Shown: positions 47,508-57,568, counted from the stretch's first letter. The stretch is 64,000 nucleotides of DNA from Trueperella sp. (GCA_030532125.1 JAUNLU010000004.1:1-64000); one strand, 5' to 3'. The notes: generated from the sequence alone by a model not told the origin. Translations and numbers: made by a program.

Positions 47508-47531
47508 TACTGGGATGAGAGGAGCCCAGTA
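47508..47531 (-). promoter_or_regulatory. Hairpin in the rpsP leader
   Basis: TACTGGG / CCCAGTA with a 10-base loop, about 70-100 bases before the rpsP start. Nearer the gene, GGAAGT (about 47456-47461) can pair with ACTTCC (47492-47497). A structured ribosomal leader is likely. The gap 47426-47672 also holds the promoter of the divergent cation efflux gene (TATTAT near 47642 is a possible -10). Confidence 0.35.
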
Positions 47532-47672
47532 AGGCTGAGTACAACGACTAATGATGCCAGATTTCTTACCGCAAATACAGCTCTAGCTAACTAATCTGCG
47601 GTGGGAACCGTCACGGTACCTGCCGCACACCAGATCGGTATTATTATCTTATCTTTCTGCGTAGAGGTAACC

Positions 47673-48614
47673 ATGACTGAAGATACTAATAACTTAGCTA
47701 GATTTGCTTGGCTTTCTATTGCGGTAGCGGTATTGACTATCGCGCTAAAAGCCGGGGCCTATTTTCTCACCGGATCTGTGTCCCTGCTATCAGACGCAAT
47801 GGAGTCAGTAGTTAATCTGGTAGCGGCGATAGTGGCGCTGTTTGCCTTAAAAGCGGCGAGCGCTCCGGCGTCTTCCCGCTACACTTTCGGCAGATCCAAG
47901 GCAGAGTACTTCTCCGCCGCAATCGAAGGCGCCATGATTTTTGGGGCAGCGGCATTAATTATTTTCGCAGCTATTACCCGGATAATAAACCCAATTCCGG
48001 TAGCGCAGCTTAACACTGGGCTAGTGGTCTCTGGGCTAGCTGCCCTGCTCAACGGAGCAGTGGGGTACTATCTGTTGCGCTCCGGGCGCCGCTTCCACTC
48101 CCCCACCTTAGTAGCTGACGGAAAGCATCTACTCACTGACCTGATAACGTCAGTGGGAGTTATCATCGGGCTGATCGCAGTTATCATTACTGACTGGCAA
48201 ATTTTGGATCCAATTATCGCCATTGTGGTTGGGCTGAACATAACCCGCACCGGAGTACTACTGCTGCGAGAATCACTGGCTGGGTTGATGGACGTAACCC
48301 TACCGCCAGCTGAGAACCAGGCAATCATAGATATCCTCAATGCACACACTGAGCCCGAAAAAATCACTTTCCACGGGCTACAGACTCGTTCCTCGGGCCG
48401 GCTCCGGTTTGTCACTTTCCACCTGCAAGTTCCGGATAACTGGACAGTTAAACGCGGCCATGATCTATCGGAAACTCTTGAGCATGAGATCCAGGCGCAG
48501 TTAGAAAACACTGACGTAGTGATACATATCGAGCCGATCAAAGACGAAACTTCGTACCAAGACATCCCGGAAGGCTATATTCCCTTGGATGGGAGCAAGG
48601 ATATTCCCCAGTAG
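47673..48614 (+). CDS. Cation diffusion facilitator family transporter
   Basis: 313 residues from the ATG at 47673, with an AGAGGT site; the longer frame from 47601 lacks a site. About five or six hydrophobic helices between 10 and 205, then a cytoplasmic C-terminal domain ending in IEPI-rich sequence. The helix-5 metal motif HLLTD (H-x3-D) is intact. The helix-2 motif is SLLSDAMESVVN, with Glu and Asn where zinc exporters have His and Asp. Metal export is inferred; the ion is not known. It stands alone between rpsP and ffh, convergent with ffh. Confidence 0.88.
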   Translation: MTEDTNNLARFAWLSIAVAVLTIALKAGAYFLTGSVSLLSDAMESVVNLVAAIVALFALKAASAPASSRYTFGRSKAEYFSAAIEGAMIFGAAALIIFAAITRIINPIPVAQLNTGLVVSGLAALLNGAVGYYLLRSGRRFHSPTLVADGKHLLTDLITSVGVIIGLIAVIITDWQILDPIIAIVVGLNITRTGVLLLRESLAGLMDVTLPPAENQAIIDILNAHTEPEKITFHGLQTRSSGRLRFVTFHLQVPDNWTVKRGHDLSETLEHEIQAQLENTDVVIHIEPIKDETSYQDIPEGYIPLDGSKDIPQ

Positions 48615-48673
48615 GGTCTCCCCCTAGTTCTTACCACTATGCCTGCTCTGTGGAGCTAGTTGATAGCGGAAAG

Positions 48674-50242
48674 CTACCGTAAGAACTTGGCGAGCTGTTC
48701 CATATCGACGTCGGTATCCAGCTTTGGTTTCCCAAATGCTGATCCCTTTTGGGCAGCTTCTCTGCGCTGCTGTTCGGCTAGTTCTTGCTGCCGCCGCTTT
48801 GCGGGGTTACCTGATCTACCTTTACGCGAGCCAGAACGATTCTTTTTGCCCTTATTCCGTTGTTTCTTGGTGTAGCCACCGCGCCCGGCGCCCGGCATCG
48901 CGCCACCGAAATTCGGCATGCCTGGCATGCCTGGCACATTGCCGCCTCGGCTCATCTGCGTCATCATTTTCTTTGCCACAGCGAACCGTTCCATCAACGC
49001 ATTTACTTCTTGGACTGTGGTCCCGGAGCCCTTGGCGATCCGTTGCCGGCGCGAACCGTTCAGAATCTTCGGGTTTTCGCGTTCAGCTTTGGTCATCGAA
49101 CGCACAATCGCCTCTTGCCGATCGATTTCGCGTTCATCAAATTCTTCGAGTGCTTCCCGGAACTGCCCCATTCCCGGCAGCATCCCCATGATTTTCTTCA
49201 TCGACCCCATCTTGCGCATCTGCGCCAGCTGGTCTAAGAAATCATCGAGGGTGAAGTCGCCACCGGTGATCTTGGCAGCCAGATTTTCAGCTTGTTCTTC
49301 GCTCCAAGTCTTTTCGGCCTGCTCGATGAGGGTGAGCATATCGCCCATATCGAGGATACGTGAGGCCATCCGATCGGCATGGAAACGTTCAAAGGCGTCG
49401 AGTTTTTCCCCAGTGGACGCAAATAGCACCGGCTGACCAGTTATCCCCCGCACGGACAACGCCGCACCACCGCGCGCATCGCCGTCAAGTTTGGACAGTA
49501 CGACGCCGGTAAACCCTACCCCGTCACGAAATGCCAGCGAAGTATTGACGGCGTCTTGCCCGATCATGGCGTCGAGCACAAATAGGATTTCGTGCGGGCT
49601 CACTGCGTCTCGAATAGCGCGCGCTTGCGCCATCATTTCTTCGTCTACCCCGAGGCGACCAGCAGTATCTACCACCACTACGTCGTAGTTTTCCTGCCGA
49701 GCTGTTTCCAGTGCGCTGCGGGAAACTGCTACTGGATCACCGACACCATTTCCGGGCTCAGGAGCCCAGACGGCGACGCCGGCTTGTTCGCCCACTACTT
49801 GCAACTGGTTCACTGCGTTGGGACGTTGCAGGTCAGCCGCCACTAGTAGCGGACGTTTACCCTGTTCCCGGAGCCATTTACCGAGTTTTCCAGCTAGAGT
49901 GGTTTTACCAGCACCTTGCAGACCGGCCAACATAATCACGGTAGGTCCGGAGCTAGCCCAGTTCAGCTCGCGCGAGTCCCCACCGAGCACCTCAATAAGC
50001 TCTTCATTGACGATCTTGACGATCTGTTGTGCCGGGTTGAGCGCCTGGGAAGCAACTGCCCCCACAGCTTTTTCCCGCACTGCGGCGGTGAATGATCGCA
50101 CCACTGGCAGCGCCACATCTGCATCTAGCAGTGCGCGGCGAATATCGCTAATTACTGCTTCGACATCTTTTTCCGAAAGCCGGCCTTGTTTGCGCAGATT
50201 TCGTAAAGATCCGGTAATGCGATCTGACAGCGAGTTAAACAT
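48674..50242 (-). CDS. ffh: Signal recognition particle protein Ffh
   Basis: 522 residues from the ATG at 50242 (MFNSLSDRITGSLRNL, the usual start); the frame continues to 50326 without support. NG domain: G1 GLQGAGKTTLAGKL, DTAGRL, and SKLDGDARGGAALS. The M domain holds the Met-rich segment (MGSMKKIMGMLPGMGQF) and the RNA-binding SRRQRIAKGSG. The C-terminal ~70 residues are Gly/Lys/Arg-rich. It targets membrane and secreted proteins with FtsY, encoded upstream. Confidence 0.96.
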   Translation of the reverse strand: MFNSLSDRITGSLRNLRKQGRLSEKDVEAVISDIRRALLDADVALPVVRSFTAAVREKAVGAVASQALNPAQQIVKIVNEELIEVLGGDSRELNWASSGPTVIMLAGLQGAGKTTLAGKLGKWLREQGKRPLLVAADLQRPNAVNQLQVVGEQAGVAVWAPEPGNGVGDPVAVSRSALETARQENYDVVVVDTAGRLGVDEEMMAQARAIRDAVSPHEILFVLDAMIGQDAVNTSLAFRDGVGFTGVVLSKLDGDARGGAALSVRGITGQPVLFASTGEKLDAFERFHADRMASRILDMGDMLTLIEQAEKTWSEEQAENLAAKITGGDFTLDDFLDQLAQMRKMGSMKKIMGMLPGMGQFREALEEFDEREIDRQEAIVRSMTKAERENPKILNGSRRQRIAKGSGTTVQEVNALMERFAVAKKMMTQMSRGGNVPGMPGMPNFGGAMPGAGRGGYTKKQRNKGKKNRSGSRKGRSGNPAKRRQQELAEQQRREAAQKGSAFGKPKLDTDVDMEQLAKFLR

Positions 50243-50350
50243 CCACAACCTTCCCGTTAAATGCTCATTGTATGGTACACGCCCACGGGTAGCCCGCGCC
50301 CCACTAGGCACGGCGGCACAGCCCACATTACTGGGGCGCTACCGCAAATT

Positions 50351-51517
50351 TCAGGCCAGCAACGAGTCCACAAATGCTGCTGGGTCAAAGGGAGCGAGGT
50401 CGTCCGCCCCTTCGCCAAGCCCCACTAGTTTCACTGGCACACCCAGTTCACGCTGTACGGCGATCACAATCCCGCCCTTTGCGGTGCCGTCCAGTTTGGT
50501 GAGCACAATACCAGTAATTCCAGCCACTTCAGCGAATACTTGGGCTTGGCGCATACCGTTTTGCCCCGTGGTGGCGTCAATAACTAGCAGCACTTCGGTG
50601 AGCGGCGCTTGGCGCTCCATCACGCGCTTAATTTTACCTAGCTCATCCATCAGCCCGGCTTTGTTCTGCAATCGCCCGGCCGTATCCACCATGACTACAT
50701 CTACGCCCGTTTCTACCCCGGTTTTTACCGCTTCGAATGCCACCGACGCCGGGTCGGCACCTTCACGATCGGAACGGACTACTTCTACTCCCACGCGCTG
50801 CCCCCAAGTTTGAAGTTGGTCCGCAGCGGCAGCCCGGAAAGTATCGGCGGCGCCCAGCAGCACCTGCTTATCTTCCGCAACTAAGATGCGCGCCAGTTTC
50901 CCTACTGTGGTGGTTTTCCCAGTGCCATTTACCCCCACCAGCAAAACAGTTGCCGGCAATTTGCTGCCGTCCTCTGCTACGCCTGGTTCCAGATGCAAGG
51001 CACGATCCATCTCTGGGGCCACTAATTTCAACAGTTCAGCGTGTACTAACGCCCGCAGCTCTTCTGCGGTAGTGGCACCTTTGATCTGCACTTGGGTGCG
51101 CACATTTTCCAGTAGCTCGGTAGTGGGTTCTAATCCCACATCGGCCATCAACAAGATTTCTTCAAATTCTTCCCAGTCACTGGCAGATAGCTCACCGCGG
51201 GAAAGCACGCCAAGTAGGGCCTTACCAACGCCGCCGCTATGTGCCAACCGGGAGCGTAACCGTTCCATCCGCGACGGGATAGATTCCGGGGTTTCTACCT
51301 CCGGCGTCACTACTTCCGATGCAGGTACATCTGGCGTGGCATCGCCTGGCGCTTGGGCAACCGGTTCCGACTCGGCTGCCGCAGTAATTTCCGGACGCTG
51401 CACTGGCGGCAGCTCTTTAGTGCCGCGATTATTTGCCACATTGCGGGCAACCACTGCTCCAGCAGCAATAAAAGCAATAGCGCCGATTACGATTAACAGT
51501 ATTTCTAATGCAGTCAC
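50351..51517 (-). CDS. ftsY: Signal recognition particle receptor FtsY
   Basis: 388 residues from the GTG at 51517, with an AGGAC site; an in-frame TTG at 51553 is less likely. An N-terminal hydrophobic helix (about 3-25, ALEILLIVIGAIAFIAAG) anchors it, followed by an acidic/Ala/Pro linker and the NG domain with GVNGTGKTTTVGKL, DTAGRLQNK and TKLDGTAKGG. The membrane helix is typical of actinobacterial FtsY. Confidence 0.95.
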   Translation of the reverse strand: MTALEILLIVIGAIAFIAAGAVVARNVANNRGTKELPPVQRPEITAAAESEPVAQAPGDATPDVPASEVVTPEVETPESIPSRMERLRSRLAHSGGVGKALLGVLSRGELSASDWEEFEEILLMADVGLEPTTELLENVRTQVQIKGATTAEELRALVHAELLKLVAPEMDRALHLEPGVAEDGSKLPATVLLVGVNGTGKTTTVGKLARILVAEDKQVLLGAADTFRAAAADQLQTWGQRVGVEVVRSDREGADPASVAFEAVKTGVETGVDVVMVDTAGRLQNKAGLMDELGKIKRVMERQAPLTEVLLVIDATTGQNGMRQAQVFAEVAGITGIVLTKLDGTAKGGIVIAVQRELGVPVKLVGLGEGADDLAPFDPAAFVDSLLA

Positions 51518-51568
51518 ATTTACAGTGTGTCCTACATTGAGCGCAAGCGCCAATAATTGGCCGTTATT

Positions 51569-51877
51569 TTATTCGGCAGAGGAATCGGTTGGTGATTGTG
51601 TTTCTTTGCCGCCAAAGCTGGGAAACTTAACCGCTGGATCTGGCCCCGGATCAAAGCCAGGGAAAAAGTCGGCTACCGCGGCTGCGTCTACCTTTAGCTG
51701 GAATTCGCTGGTATCTAGCTCTTTATTGCGCCAAGCTGTGATGGAATCTTGTACCCACTGCCCCCAGTCGAAATTAGGAAAACTGCGCGTGATAACTCGT
51801 TTCAGCACTGCAAAGGCAAGCACAATAAACAGTGCCATTACGATAATGAGAATAATTACGTTCAGCCATTCCACCAT
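51569..51877 (-). CDS. Small single-pass membrane protein of unknown function
   Basis: 102 residues. One hydrophobic helix (about 5-26) follows MVEWLN, then a cytoplasmic or external tail with two Trp-rich turns (FDWGQWVQDSITAW) and a Pro/Gly/Phe segment (FFPGFDPGPDP). No domain recognised. It sits between smc and ftsY in the same direction, 51 bases before the ftsY GTG, and may be co-transcribed with the SRP genes. Confidence 0.65.
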   Translation of the reverse strand: MVEWLNVIILIIVMALFIVLAFAVLKRVITRSFPNFDWGQWVQDSITAWRNKELDTSEFQLKVDAAAVADFFPGFDPGPDPAVKFPSFGGKETQSPTDSSAE

Positions 51878-51948
51878 TTAGTTATATCTAAACTGGCGAA
51901 ACTTGGCGAGTAAATCCGTGCCCGTTGGGTCACAGTTAGGCGGCGATC

Positions 51949-54900
51949 CTACTCCGGCAACACTTCGCGGATGCGCTGTGAGATAACACTAGTTACGCCA
52001 TCTTCTGCCATTGACATGCCATAGATAGTGTCCGCAATCTCCATAGTGCGCTTTTGGTGGGTGATCACCAGCAGCTGCGAATTTTCCTGCAGTTCTTCAA
52101 ATACTTCCAGGAGCCTGGACAGGTTGGTGTCATCCAGCGCCGCTTCCACTTCGTCCATCACATAGAACGGTGAGGGGCACGCTTTGAAGATAGCAATCAA
52201 AAATGCCAAAGCGGTTAGGGACCGTTCCCCGCCAGAAAGCAGGGAAAGCCGTTTCACTCGTTTCCCCGGCGGGCGTGCCTCAATATCGACGCCGGTGGTG
52301 AGGATATTATCTGGGTCAGTTAGCACCAGCTTGCCGGTGCCGCCCGGGAATAGGCGGCTGAAAATCTGGGTAAACTCCACTGCAACATCAGCGAATGCAG
52401 TAGTGAGCACCTCTTCCACCCGCTCGTCAATATCGCGCACAATGCGGTGCAGATCTTGGCGAGAATTGCGAATATCTTGGATTTGTTCCGTCAAATAGCG
52501 TTGACGTTCTTCCAGGGCTGCGTGTTCTTCTAACGCTAATGGATTGATCTTTCCCAACCGCGCCAGACCACGCTCCGCTTTTGCCAGCCGTTTTTCTTGT
52601 TCTTCGCGCACAAAGGGTTTTTCGCTACCCTCGCTATCGGTGATCGGCAAATGGGGACCAAACTCATTAACCAAAGTATTAGCGTCCATCCCCAGATCAT
52701 CGAGGGCGTGAGCGGTCAATTGTTCATAGCGGATGCGCTGCTCCGCTAGCGCCAGTTCTTGGCGGTGGCTCAGTTCGTCCATCTCTTGGGCGCGAGTGCG
52801 TAAGTCGTCTAGCTGCTGGCGCGCCGCAGATAATTCGCTATCGCGGGCAGCACGCGACGCTTCAGCAGTTTCGCGATCTTGGGTGATCTCTGCCAGTATC
52901 TGACTGCCTGCCGTGGCACAGCTAATTGCAGCCGCACTAATTTTTCCGGCTAAGTCTGCGCCAACTGCCCGCCGGGCAGCGGCTCGTTGTAGCCGTGCCA
53001 GCCGTTGTTCTTGGGAACGCGCTTGGTTCTCTAACGCGTCAGCTTTCCCCGCCAGTGCGCGTAGGCGTTCTTCGCGGGTGCGCAGTTTCAGCCGAGCCTC
53101 AGTTTCGGCACTGCGCTGCGCGATTGTGGCAGCATGCGCAGCAGCTTTCTCCGCTGCAGCTACGCCTGCTTTAGCTATTAAGTCTGCTGGCTCCGCATCC
53201 AAATCTGCGCTGCGCTCATTGAGCCGTTCCAGTTCTGCTTGCCGACGCTGCAAGTCAGCTGCCACTTGCTGCCGCCGAGTTTCGTTTCTCTCGATTTCTT
53301 CTCGCGCAGCACTGACCCCTTGCCGCAGTACTCCCAGTTGGGCACTGACTGCTGCCAACTGGGAATCGCGGGCATTGAGTTGCCCGGCGAGTGACTCAAA
53401 TTCTTCCGCTGCCGCATTAGCCCGCGCCGTGGCATTCGCTAAATCTGCCTGAGCTTGTTCTTCACTAGCTGCAGCAGATTCCGCTTTAGCTACCGCCTCA
53501 CTATAAGATGCCTGCTGGCTTAGTAGCGCCTGCGGATCAACTTCCCCACCAGTGGCCTGATATGCCGTGAGGACGTCGCCCGCCAAAGTAGCTACGCGCA
53601 CCGCTCCCGCCGTCAGCAATTTGCGGGCACTTGCCAGGTCTGCACACAAAATAGTATTGGCCACTAGCGCACGAACCGCTCCAGTTATGTCATCGCTGCC
53701 GGTGATCGCGCTAGCAGCGGGTACCGCTTGAGAGTCATCTAACTGGGCCGCAGCAATAATCTGTGCCGTATCCACTTGATCGGCATATTCGCCAGCAATA
53801 AGCAGTTCGAGCCGACCGGCGTCCGCCTCGCGGGCGGCACGCAACGCATCCACCGCACCGGCTACTGATTCCACGACTGCTCCCGAAACCACTCCAGCTA
53901 ATGCAGCTTCCGCAGCTGATTCCCAGCCGGGCAAAATCTGCAATTGATCCCGCACTAAGCCGCGCGCACCCGGCAACTCGGCAAACCACGCAGTGGCATC
54001 CTGTGGAGCGAGAGACAGCGCCAGAGTCTGTGCCTTGGTACGCCACTGCACCGCCGCACTGCGCGCATCAGAAAGGGCCGTGCGGGCAGTTTCTACTGCA
54101 TCTTTAGCTTCTTGTAACTCTCGCGCTGCTTCTTCATGCGCAATAGAGAGGGTGTCATCGCCGTCGGTATGCGCCACGGCGTCCTGCTCTAATTTGGTTA
54201 CCTGAGCCGCTGACTGTTCCATCCGCGCGTTAGCACTCTGCAATGCCTGATCAATCCGCGCCAGTTCTTCAGTCAATGCCTCTATCCGCGAGTTGGCGGT
54301 CTGGATTTGCCCACTCAGTAATGCCGCGCTCTCTCGCCGGTCCGCCAAAGTGCGGTTAATCGCCGCGAGTGCTTCTTCTTTTTCCCGTTCTGCAGCTTCT
54401 GCGAGCTCACGCTGCTGAATCACTGCTCGCAAGGCATCTTCTGCTGCTTCCACTTGAGAGCGCAGCTCCGCTTCGGTGTTCCGCGCCTGGGCAGCGCGCT
54501 CGCGAATATGTGCTGGATCTTCGCCAGTGGGAGCGCCTGGGTCTTGCCGCAAGGATCGCTCCCGTTCCGCTGCTAGCTGCGCCAAAGACCGGAACCGCTC
54601 TGCTAATGCGCTGACTTGTTGCCACTGCATAGTTAGTTTCGCCAACTGCGGGGAGGCTACTGCCGCATCTTGTTCCAGTTCTGCCACTGCGGCACGCTGG
54701 GCCGCAACTTTCCCCTGGACTTCGGCGCGCTGGGCCGCAACTTTTTCTTCGTCACCTCGCCCGGCTTGGAGCCGAGCTTGGGCTTGGGCGATATCGTCTG
54801 CCAGAAGCCGGGCGCGCGCATCGAAGGCATCACTTTGGATAACCTGCGCCCGGCGCGCAGTCTCTGCCTGCCGAGCTAGTGGGCCGAGCTGGCGGCGCAA

Positions 54901-55491
54901 CTCTGCAGCCAGGTCCTCCACCCGGGTGAGGTTATTTTCCATGGTGTCAAGTTTGCGCAGTGCTTTTTCTTTGCGACGCCGATGCTTAAGTACCCCGGCA
55001 GCTTCCTCAATAAAGATGCGCCGGTCTTCTGGGGTAGCACTGAGAACTGCGTCGAGCCGCCCTTGGCCAATGATGACGTGCATCTCCCGGCCCATGCCGG
55101 TGTCAGAGAGCAGTTCTTGGATATCTAATAACCGGCATGCGGTGCCATTAATAGCGTATTCGGAGCCGCCAGCGCGAAATAGGGTGCGCGAAATAGTGAC
55201 CTCGGAATAGTCAATTGGCAAAGCGCCGTCAGTGTTATCTATGGTGAGGGAAACTTCGGCCCGCCCCAACGGTTGCCGCTTAGCCGTGCCCGCAAAAATG
55301 ACATCGGCCATAGCGCCACCGCGCAGATTCTTGGCACCTTGCTCCCCCATCACCCATGACAACGCATCGACTACATTGGATTTACCCGAACCATTCGGAC
55401 CCACTACGCAGTTAATGCCCGGCTCAAAGGAGAGGGTCGTGGCGGTGGCAAAAGATTTGAAGCCACGCAGAGTCAAAGTTTTTAGGTGCAC
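51949..55491 (-). CDS. smc: Chromosome segregation protein SMC
   Basis: 1180 residues. Walker A GPNGSGKSNVVDALSWVMGE (32-51), a first coiled coil (about 170-490), hinge (about 500-660), second coiled coil, then the ABC signature LSGGERSLTALAFL and Walker B FYVMDEVEAALDDTN near 1080-1120. It condenses DNA with ScpA/ScpB, which are not encoded here. GTG start. Located upstream of ftsY as in other actinobacteria. Confidence 0.97.
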   Translation of the reverse strand: MHLKTLTLRGFKSFATATTLSFEPGINCVVGPNGSGKSNVVDALSWVMGEQGAKNLRGGAMADVIFAGTAKRQPLGRAEVSLTIDNTDGALPIDYSEVTISRTLFRAGGSEYAINGTACRLLDIQELLSDTGMGREMHVIIGQGRLDAVLSATPEDRRIFIEEAAGVLKHRRRKEKALRKLDTMENNLTRVEDLAAELRRQLGPLARQAETARRAQVIQSDAFDARARLLADDIAQAQARLQAGRGDEEKVAAQRAEVQGKVAAQRAAVAELEQDAAVASPQLAKLTMQWQQVSALAERFRSLAQLAAERERSLRQDPGAPTGEDPAHIRERAAQARNTEAELRSQVEAAEDALRAVIQQRELAEAAEREKEEALAAINRTLADRRESAALLSGQIQTANSRIEALTEELARIDQALQSANARMEQSAAQVTKLEQDAVAHTDGDDTLSIAHEEAARELQEAKDAVETARTALSDARSAAVQWRTKAQTLALSLAPQDATAWFAELPGARGLVRDQLQILPGWESAAEAALAGVVSGAVVESVAGAVDALRAAREADAGRLELLIAGEYADQVDTAQIIAAAQLDDSQAVPAASAITGSDDITGAVRALVANTILCADLASARKLLTAGAVRVATLAGDVLTAYQATGGEVDPQALLSQQASYSEAVAKAESAAASEEQAQADLANATARANAAAEEFESLAGQLNARDSQLAAVSAQLGVLRQGVSAAREEIERNETRRQQVAADLQRRQAELERLNERSADLDAEPADLIAKAGVAAAEKAAAHAATIAQRSAETEARLKLRTREERLRALAGKADALENQARSQEQRLARLQRAAARRAVGADLAGKISAAAISCATAGSQILAEITQDRETAEASRAARDSELSAARQQLDDLRTRAQEMDELSHRQELALAEQRIRYEQLTAHALDDLGMDANTLVNEFGPHLPITDSEGSEKPFVREEQEKRLAKAERGLARLGKINPLALEEHAALEERQRYLTEQIQDIRNSRQDLHRIVRDIDERVEEVLTTAFADVAVEFTQIFSRLFPGGTGKLVLTDPDNILTTGVDIEARPPGKRVKRLSLLSGGERSLTALAFLIAIFKACPSPFYVMDEVEAALDDTNLSRLLEVFEELQENSQLLVITHQKRTMEIADTIYGMSMAEDGVTSVISQRIREVLPE

Positions 55492-55565
55492 TGGATTAGT
55501 TTACGGTAGTTTCCGCGCCAAAGCAGACCAGTGTCCGGTTTGGAATAAAGCAGTTAGCTAACTAA

Positions 55566-55985
55566 TTACTCGCCAAACCAAATCTTGATTTCGCGGGCGG
55601 CGTTGGCGGCACTGTCCGAGGAGTGAATCAAGTTATGAATGATGCCGTCCTCATATTCGTGACCCAAGTCGCCGCGGATGGTGCCTGGAGCAGCATCGGT
55701 TGGGATCGTGCTACCGCACAGGTTACGCACACCCTCAATCACTCGGATACCTTCAATTACAGCAGCCACAGTGGCTCCAGATTTCATGAAGCTAGTCATA
55801 CCCTCGTAGTAGGGCTGACCAATATGTTCGGCATAGTGTTCAGCGAGGAGAGCGTCATCCACGGTGAGCATACGCAGATTCTTAACTCGGTACCCCTTGG
55901 CTTCAATGCGGCGCAAAATTTCTCCGGTGAGACCGCGTTCAATGGCATCCGGCTTTAACAAAATTAAAGTCTGTTCCAAATTCAT
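55566..55985 (-). CDS. ndk: Nucleoside diphosphate kinase
   Basis: 139 residues, normal length. Begins QTLILLKPDAIERGLTGEI; the active-site stretch that usually reads NxxHGSD appears here as NLIHSSDS near 121-128, keeping the catalytic His. It balances NTP pools. It lies downstream of folC, separated by 80 bases with a GC-rich hairpin (56049-56084). Confidence 0.95.
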   Translation of the reverse strand: MNLEQTLILLKPDAIERGLTGEILRRIEAKGYRVKNLRMLTVDDALLAEHYAEHIGQPYYEGMTSFMKSGATVAAVIEGIRVIEGVRNLCGSTIPTDAAPGTIRGDLGHEYEDGIIHNLIHSSDSAANAAREIKIWFGE

Positions 55986-56048
55986 AGTCCAATTCTAGAT
56001 TGCCGGCGGGGCAATAGAAAATATGCTTTCCGTGATAATGATCAATGC

Positions 56049-56084
56049 TGCCCCGGGGCAAATTACTAGGCACCGTCCGGGGCA
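56049..56084 (-). terminator. GC-rich inverted repeat at the end of folC
   Basis: TGCCCCGG (56049-56056) pairs with CCGGGGCA (56077-56084); the distal arm lies inside the last folC codons. No T-tract follows, so it is a weak terminator candidate. Confidence 0.4.
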
Positions 56085-57568
56085 GGGCGGCCTAGCGCTA
56101 GTCGAGCTTGTGCTGCCAACAAAATAGAACCAATGATGACGACGGCGGGCGGAGCCAGAGTTTCCCCACCTAGCCCTTGTGCCAGCTCAGCAGCATGCAT
56201 GATTGCCACGTCTATTTGCGGCTCCGCATCAACTCGATCTGGGCCAAATACCTGCGCGGCGGCAGTTTCCAGCTCAGCCAAATCCATCGCCCGGTCGCTA
56301 TCCATCTGGGTAACTACCAGATGCTCAAATGCGGGTTCCAGCACACTGAGCACTGCTTCGACGTCTTTATCGGCCATTGCAGAGAACACGGCTACTCGCG
56401 GGCCAGGGAAAGACTCTTCCAAAGCGATACGGGTAGCTTCGGCACCAGCAGGGTTATGGGCAGCATCTACGATAATCAGCGGCGAATTCTTTGCCACTTC
56501 CATCCGCCCCGGAGAAGACGTAGCCATTAGGGCATGTTCCACCGCCTCGCCTGGCATTGCTCCGCCACCAAAGAACACTTCGGCAGCAGCAATAGCTACC
56601 GCAGCATTCTCCCCCTGGTAGGGACCGAGCATCGCTACTGGCACATCTTCATAGACTGCAGCTGGCGTGCGCACCGCAATCATTTGCCCACCAACTGCCA
56701 TTTCCCGATCCAGTAGTTCGATATCTTTCCCAAATTGCACTAGCTCGGCGTTTTGTTCCTGTACCCGCTGGTAAACCAACTCCATAACTTCGGGTTTTTG
56801 CCCGGCGCACACCAAGGTAGCCCCCGGACTCAAGATTCCCAGCTTTTCCGTTGCAATATCAGTTAGTTCCGCGCCGAGCCATTTTTCGTGATCTTTGGCT
56901 ACCGGCAGCAGCACACTTACTTCGGCATCGATCACATTGGTGGCGTCCCATTTACCGCCCATCCCAACTTCCACCACTGCCACATCTACCGGGGCAAAGG
57001 CAAATGCCTGGTATGCCATGACCGTAAATACCTCAAAGAAGCTCATCCGCGGGCCGCCAGCAGCCGCTGACTTTTGATCTACCATCTCCACGAATGGGGC
57101 GACGTCTTCCCAAGCCTGGATAAAATCTTCTCGGCTGATGGCTTGACCATTGATCACGATCCGTTCCCGCACAGAAGTCAAATGCGGGGAAGTGAACCTA
57201 CCAGTATGCAGGCCACGTTCGCGTAACAAAGCTTCGACCATGCGCGCGGTAGAGGTCTTGCCGTTGGTGCCGGTGATGTGCACGGCACGGTAGGACAACT
57301 GGGGATTTCCCATGAGATCTAAGCAGTCGCGCACTCGTTGCGTGGACGGTTGTACTTTGTGCTCCGGCGCGCGCGTCAAAATATCGTGATAAATCCGCGA
57401 AACTTCAGCGTCCAACTCTGCCAGCTGTGCCAACTGCGCGGTGGGATCCACCGGAGCTGCTTTAATTTCCGGCTCCGCTTTGAGATCTTCTAATACCGTG
57501 GGATCCGGACCAGCAAACAGCGGCGAATTTAGCAGAGCTTGTAGCTCGCCAATCTGTTCGTCACTCAT
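56066..57568 (-). CDS. folC: Bifunctional dihydrofolate synthase / folylpolyglutamate synthase
   Basis: 500 residues. The Mur-ligase-like core shows HITGTNGKTSTARMVEALL (about 97-115, P-loop), FTSPHLTSVRERI (about 124-136) and DAAHNPAGAEA near 377-387. It adds glutamate to dihydropteroate and folates. An N-terminal extension of about 50 residues precedes the core. The ATG overlaps the ileS stop by 4 bases (ATGA). Confidence 0.94.
   Translation of the reverse strand: MSDEQIGELQALLNSPLFAGPDPTVLEDLKAEPEIKAAPVDPTAQLAQLAELDAEVSRIYHDILTRAPEHKVQPSTQRVRDCLDLMGNPQLSYRAVHITGTNGKTSTARMVEALLRERGLHTGRFTSPHLTSVRERIVINGQAISREDFIQAWEDVAPFVEMVDQKSAAAGGPRMSFFEVFTVMAYQAFAFAPVDVAVVEVGMGGKWDATNVIDAEVSVLLPVAKDHEKWLGAELTDIATEKLGILSPGATLVCAGQKPEVMELVYQRVQEQNAELVQFGKDIELLDREMAVGGQMIAVRTPAAVYEDVPVAMLGPYQGENAAVAIAAAEVFFGGGAMPGEAVEHALMATSSPGRMEVAKNSPLIIVDAAHNPAGAEATRIALEESFPGPRVAVFSAMADKDVEAVLSVLEPAFEHLVVTQMDSDRAMDLAELETAAAQVFGPDRVDAEPQIDVAIMHAAELAQGLGGETLAPPAVVIIGSILLAAQARLALGRPAPDGA

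Noticed and set aside
49818..51881. Two 331-codon plus-strand frames opposite ffh and ftsY
   Set aside because: Long only because the real genes avoid certain codons; Ser/Thr/Ala-rich, no motifs.
54476..55210. A 244-codon plus-strand frame opposite smc
   Set aside because: Antisense to the coiled-coil-coding part of smc; Ala/Ser/Arg-rich composition.
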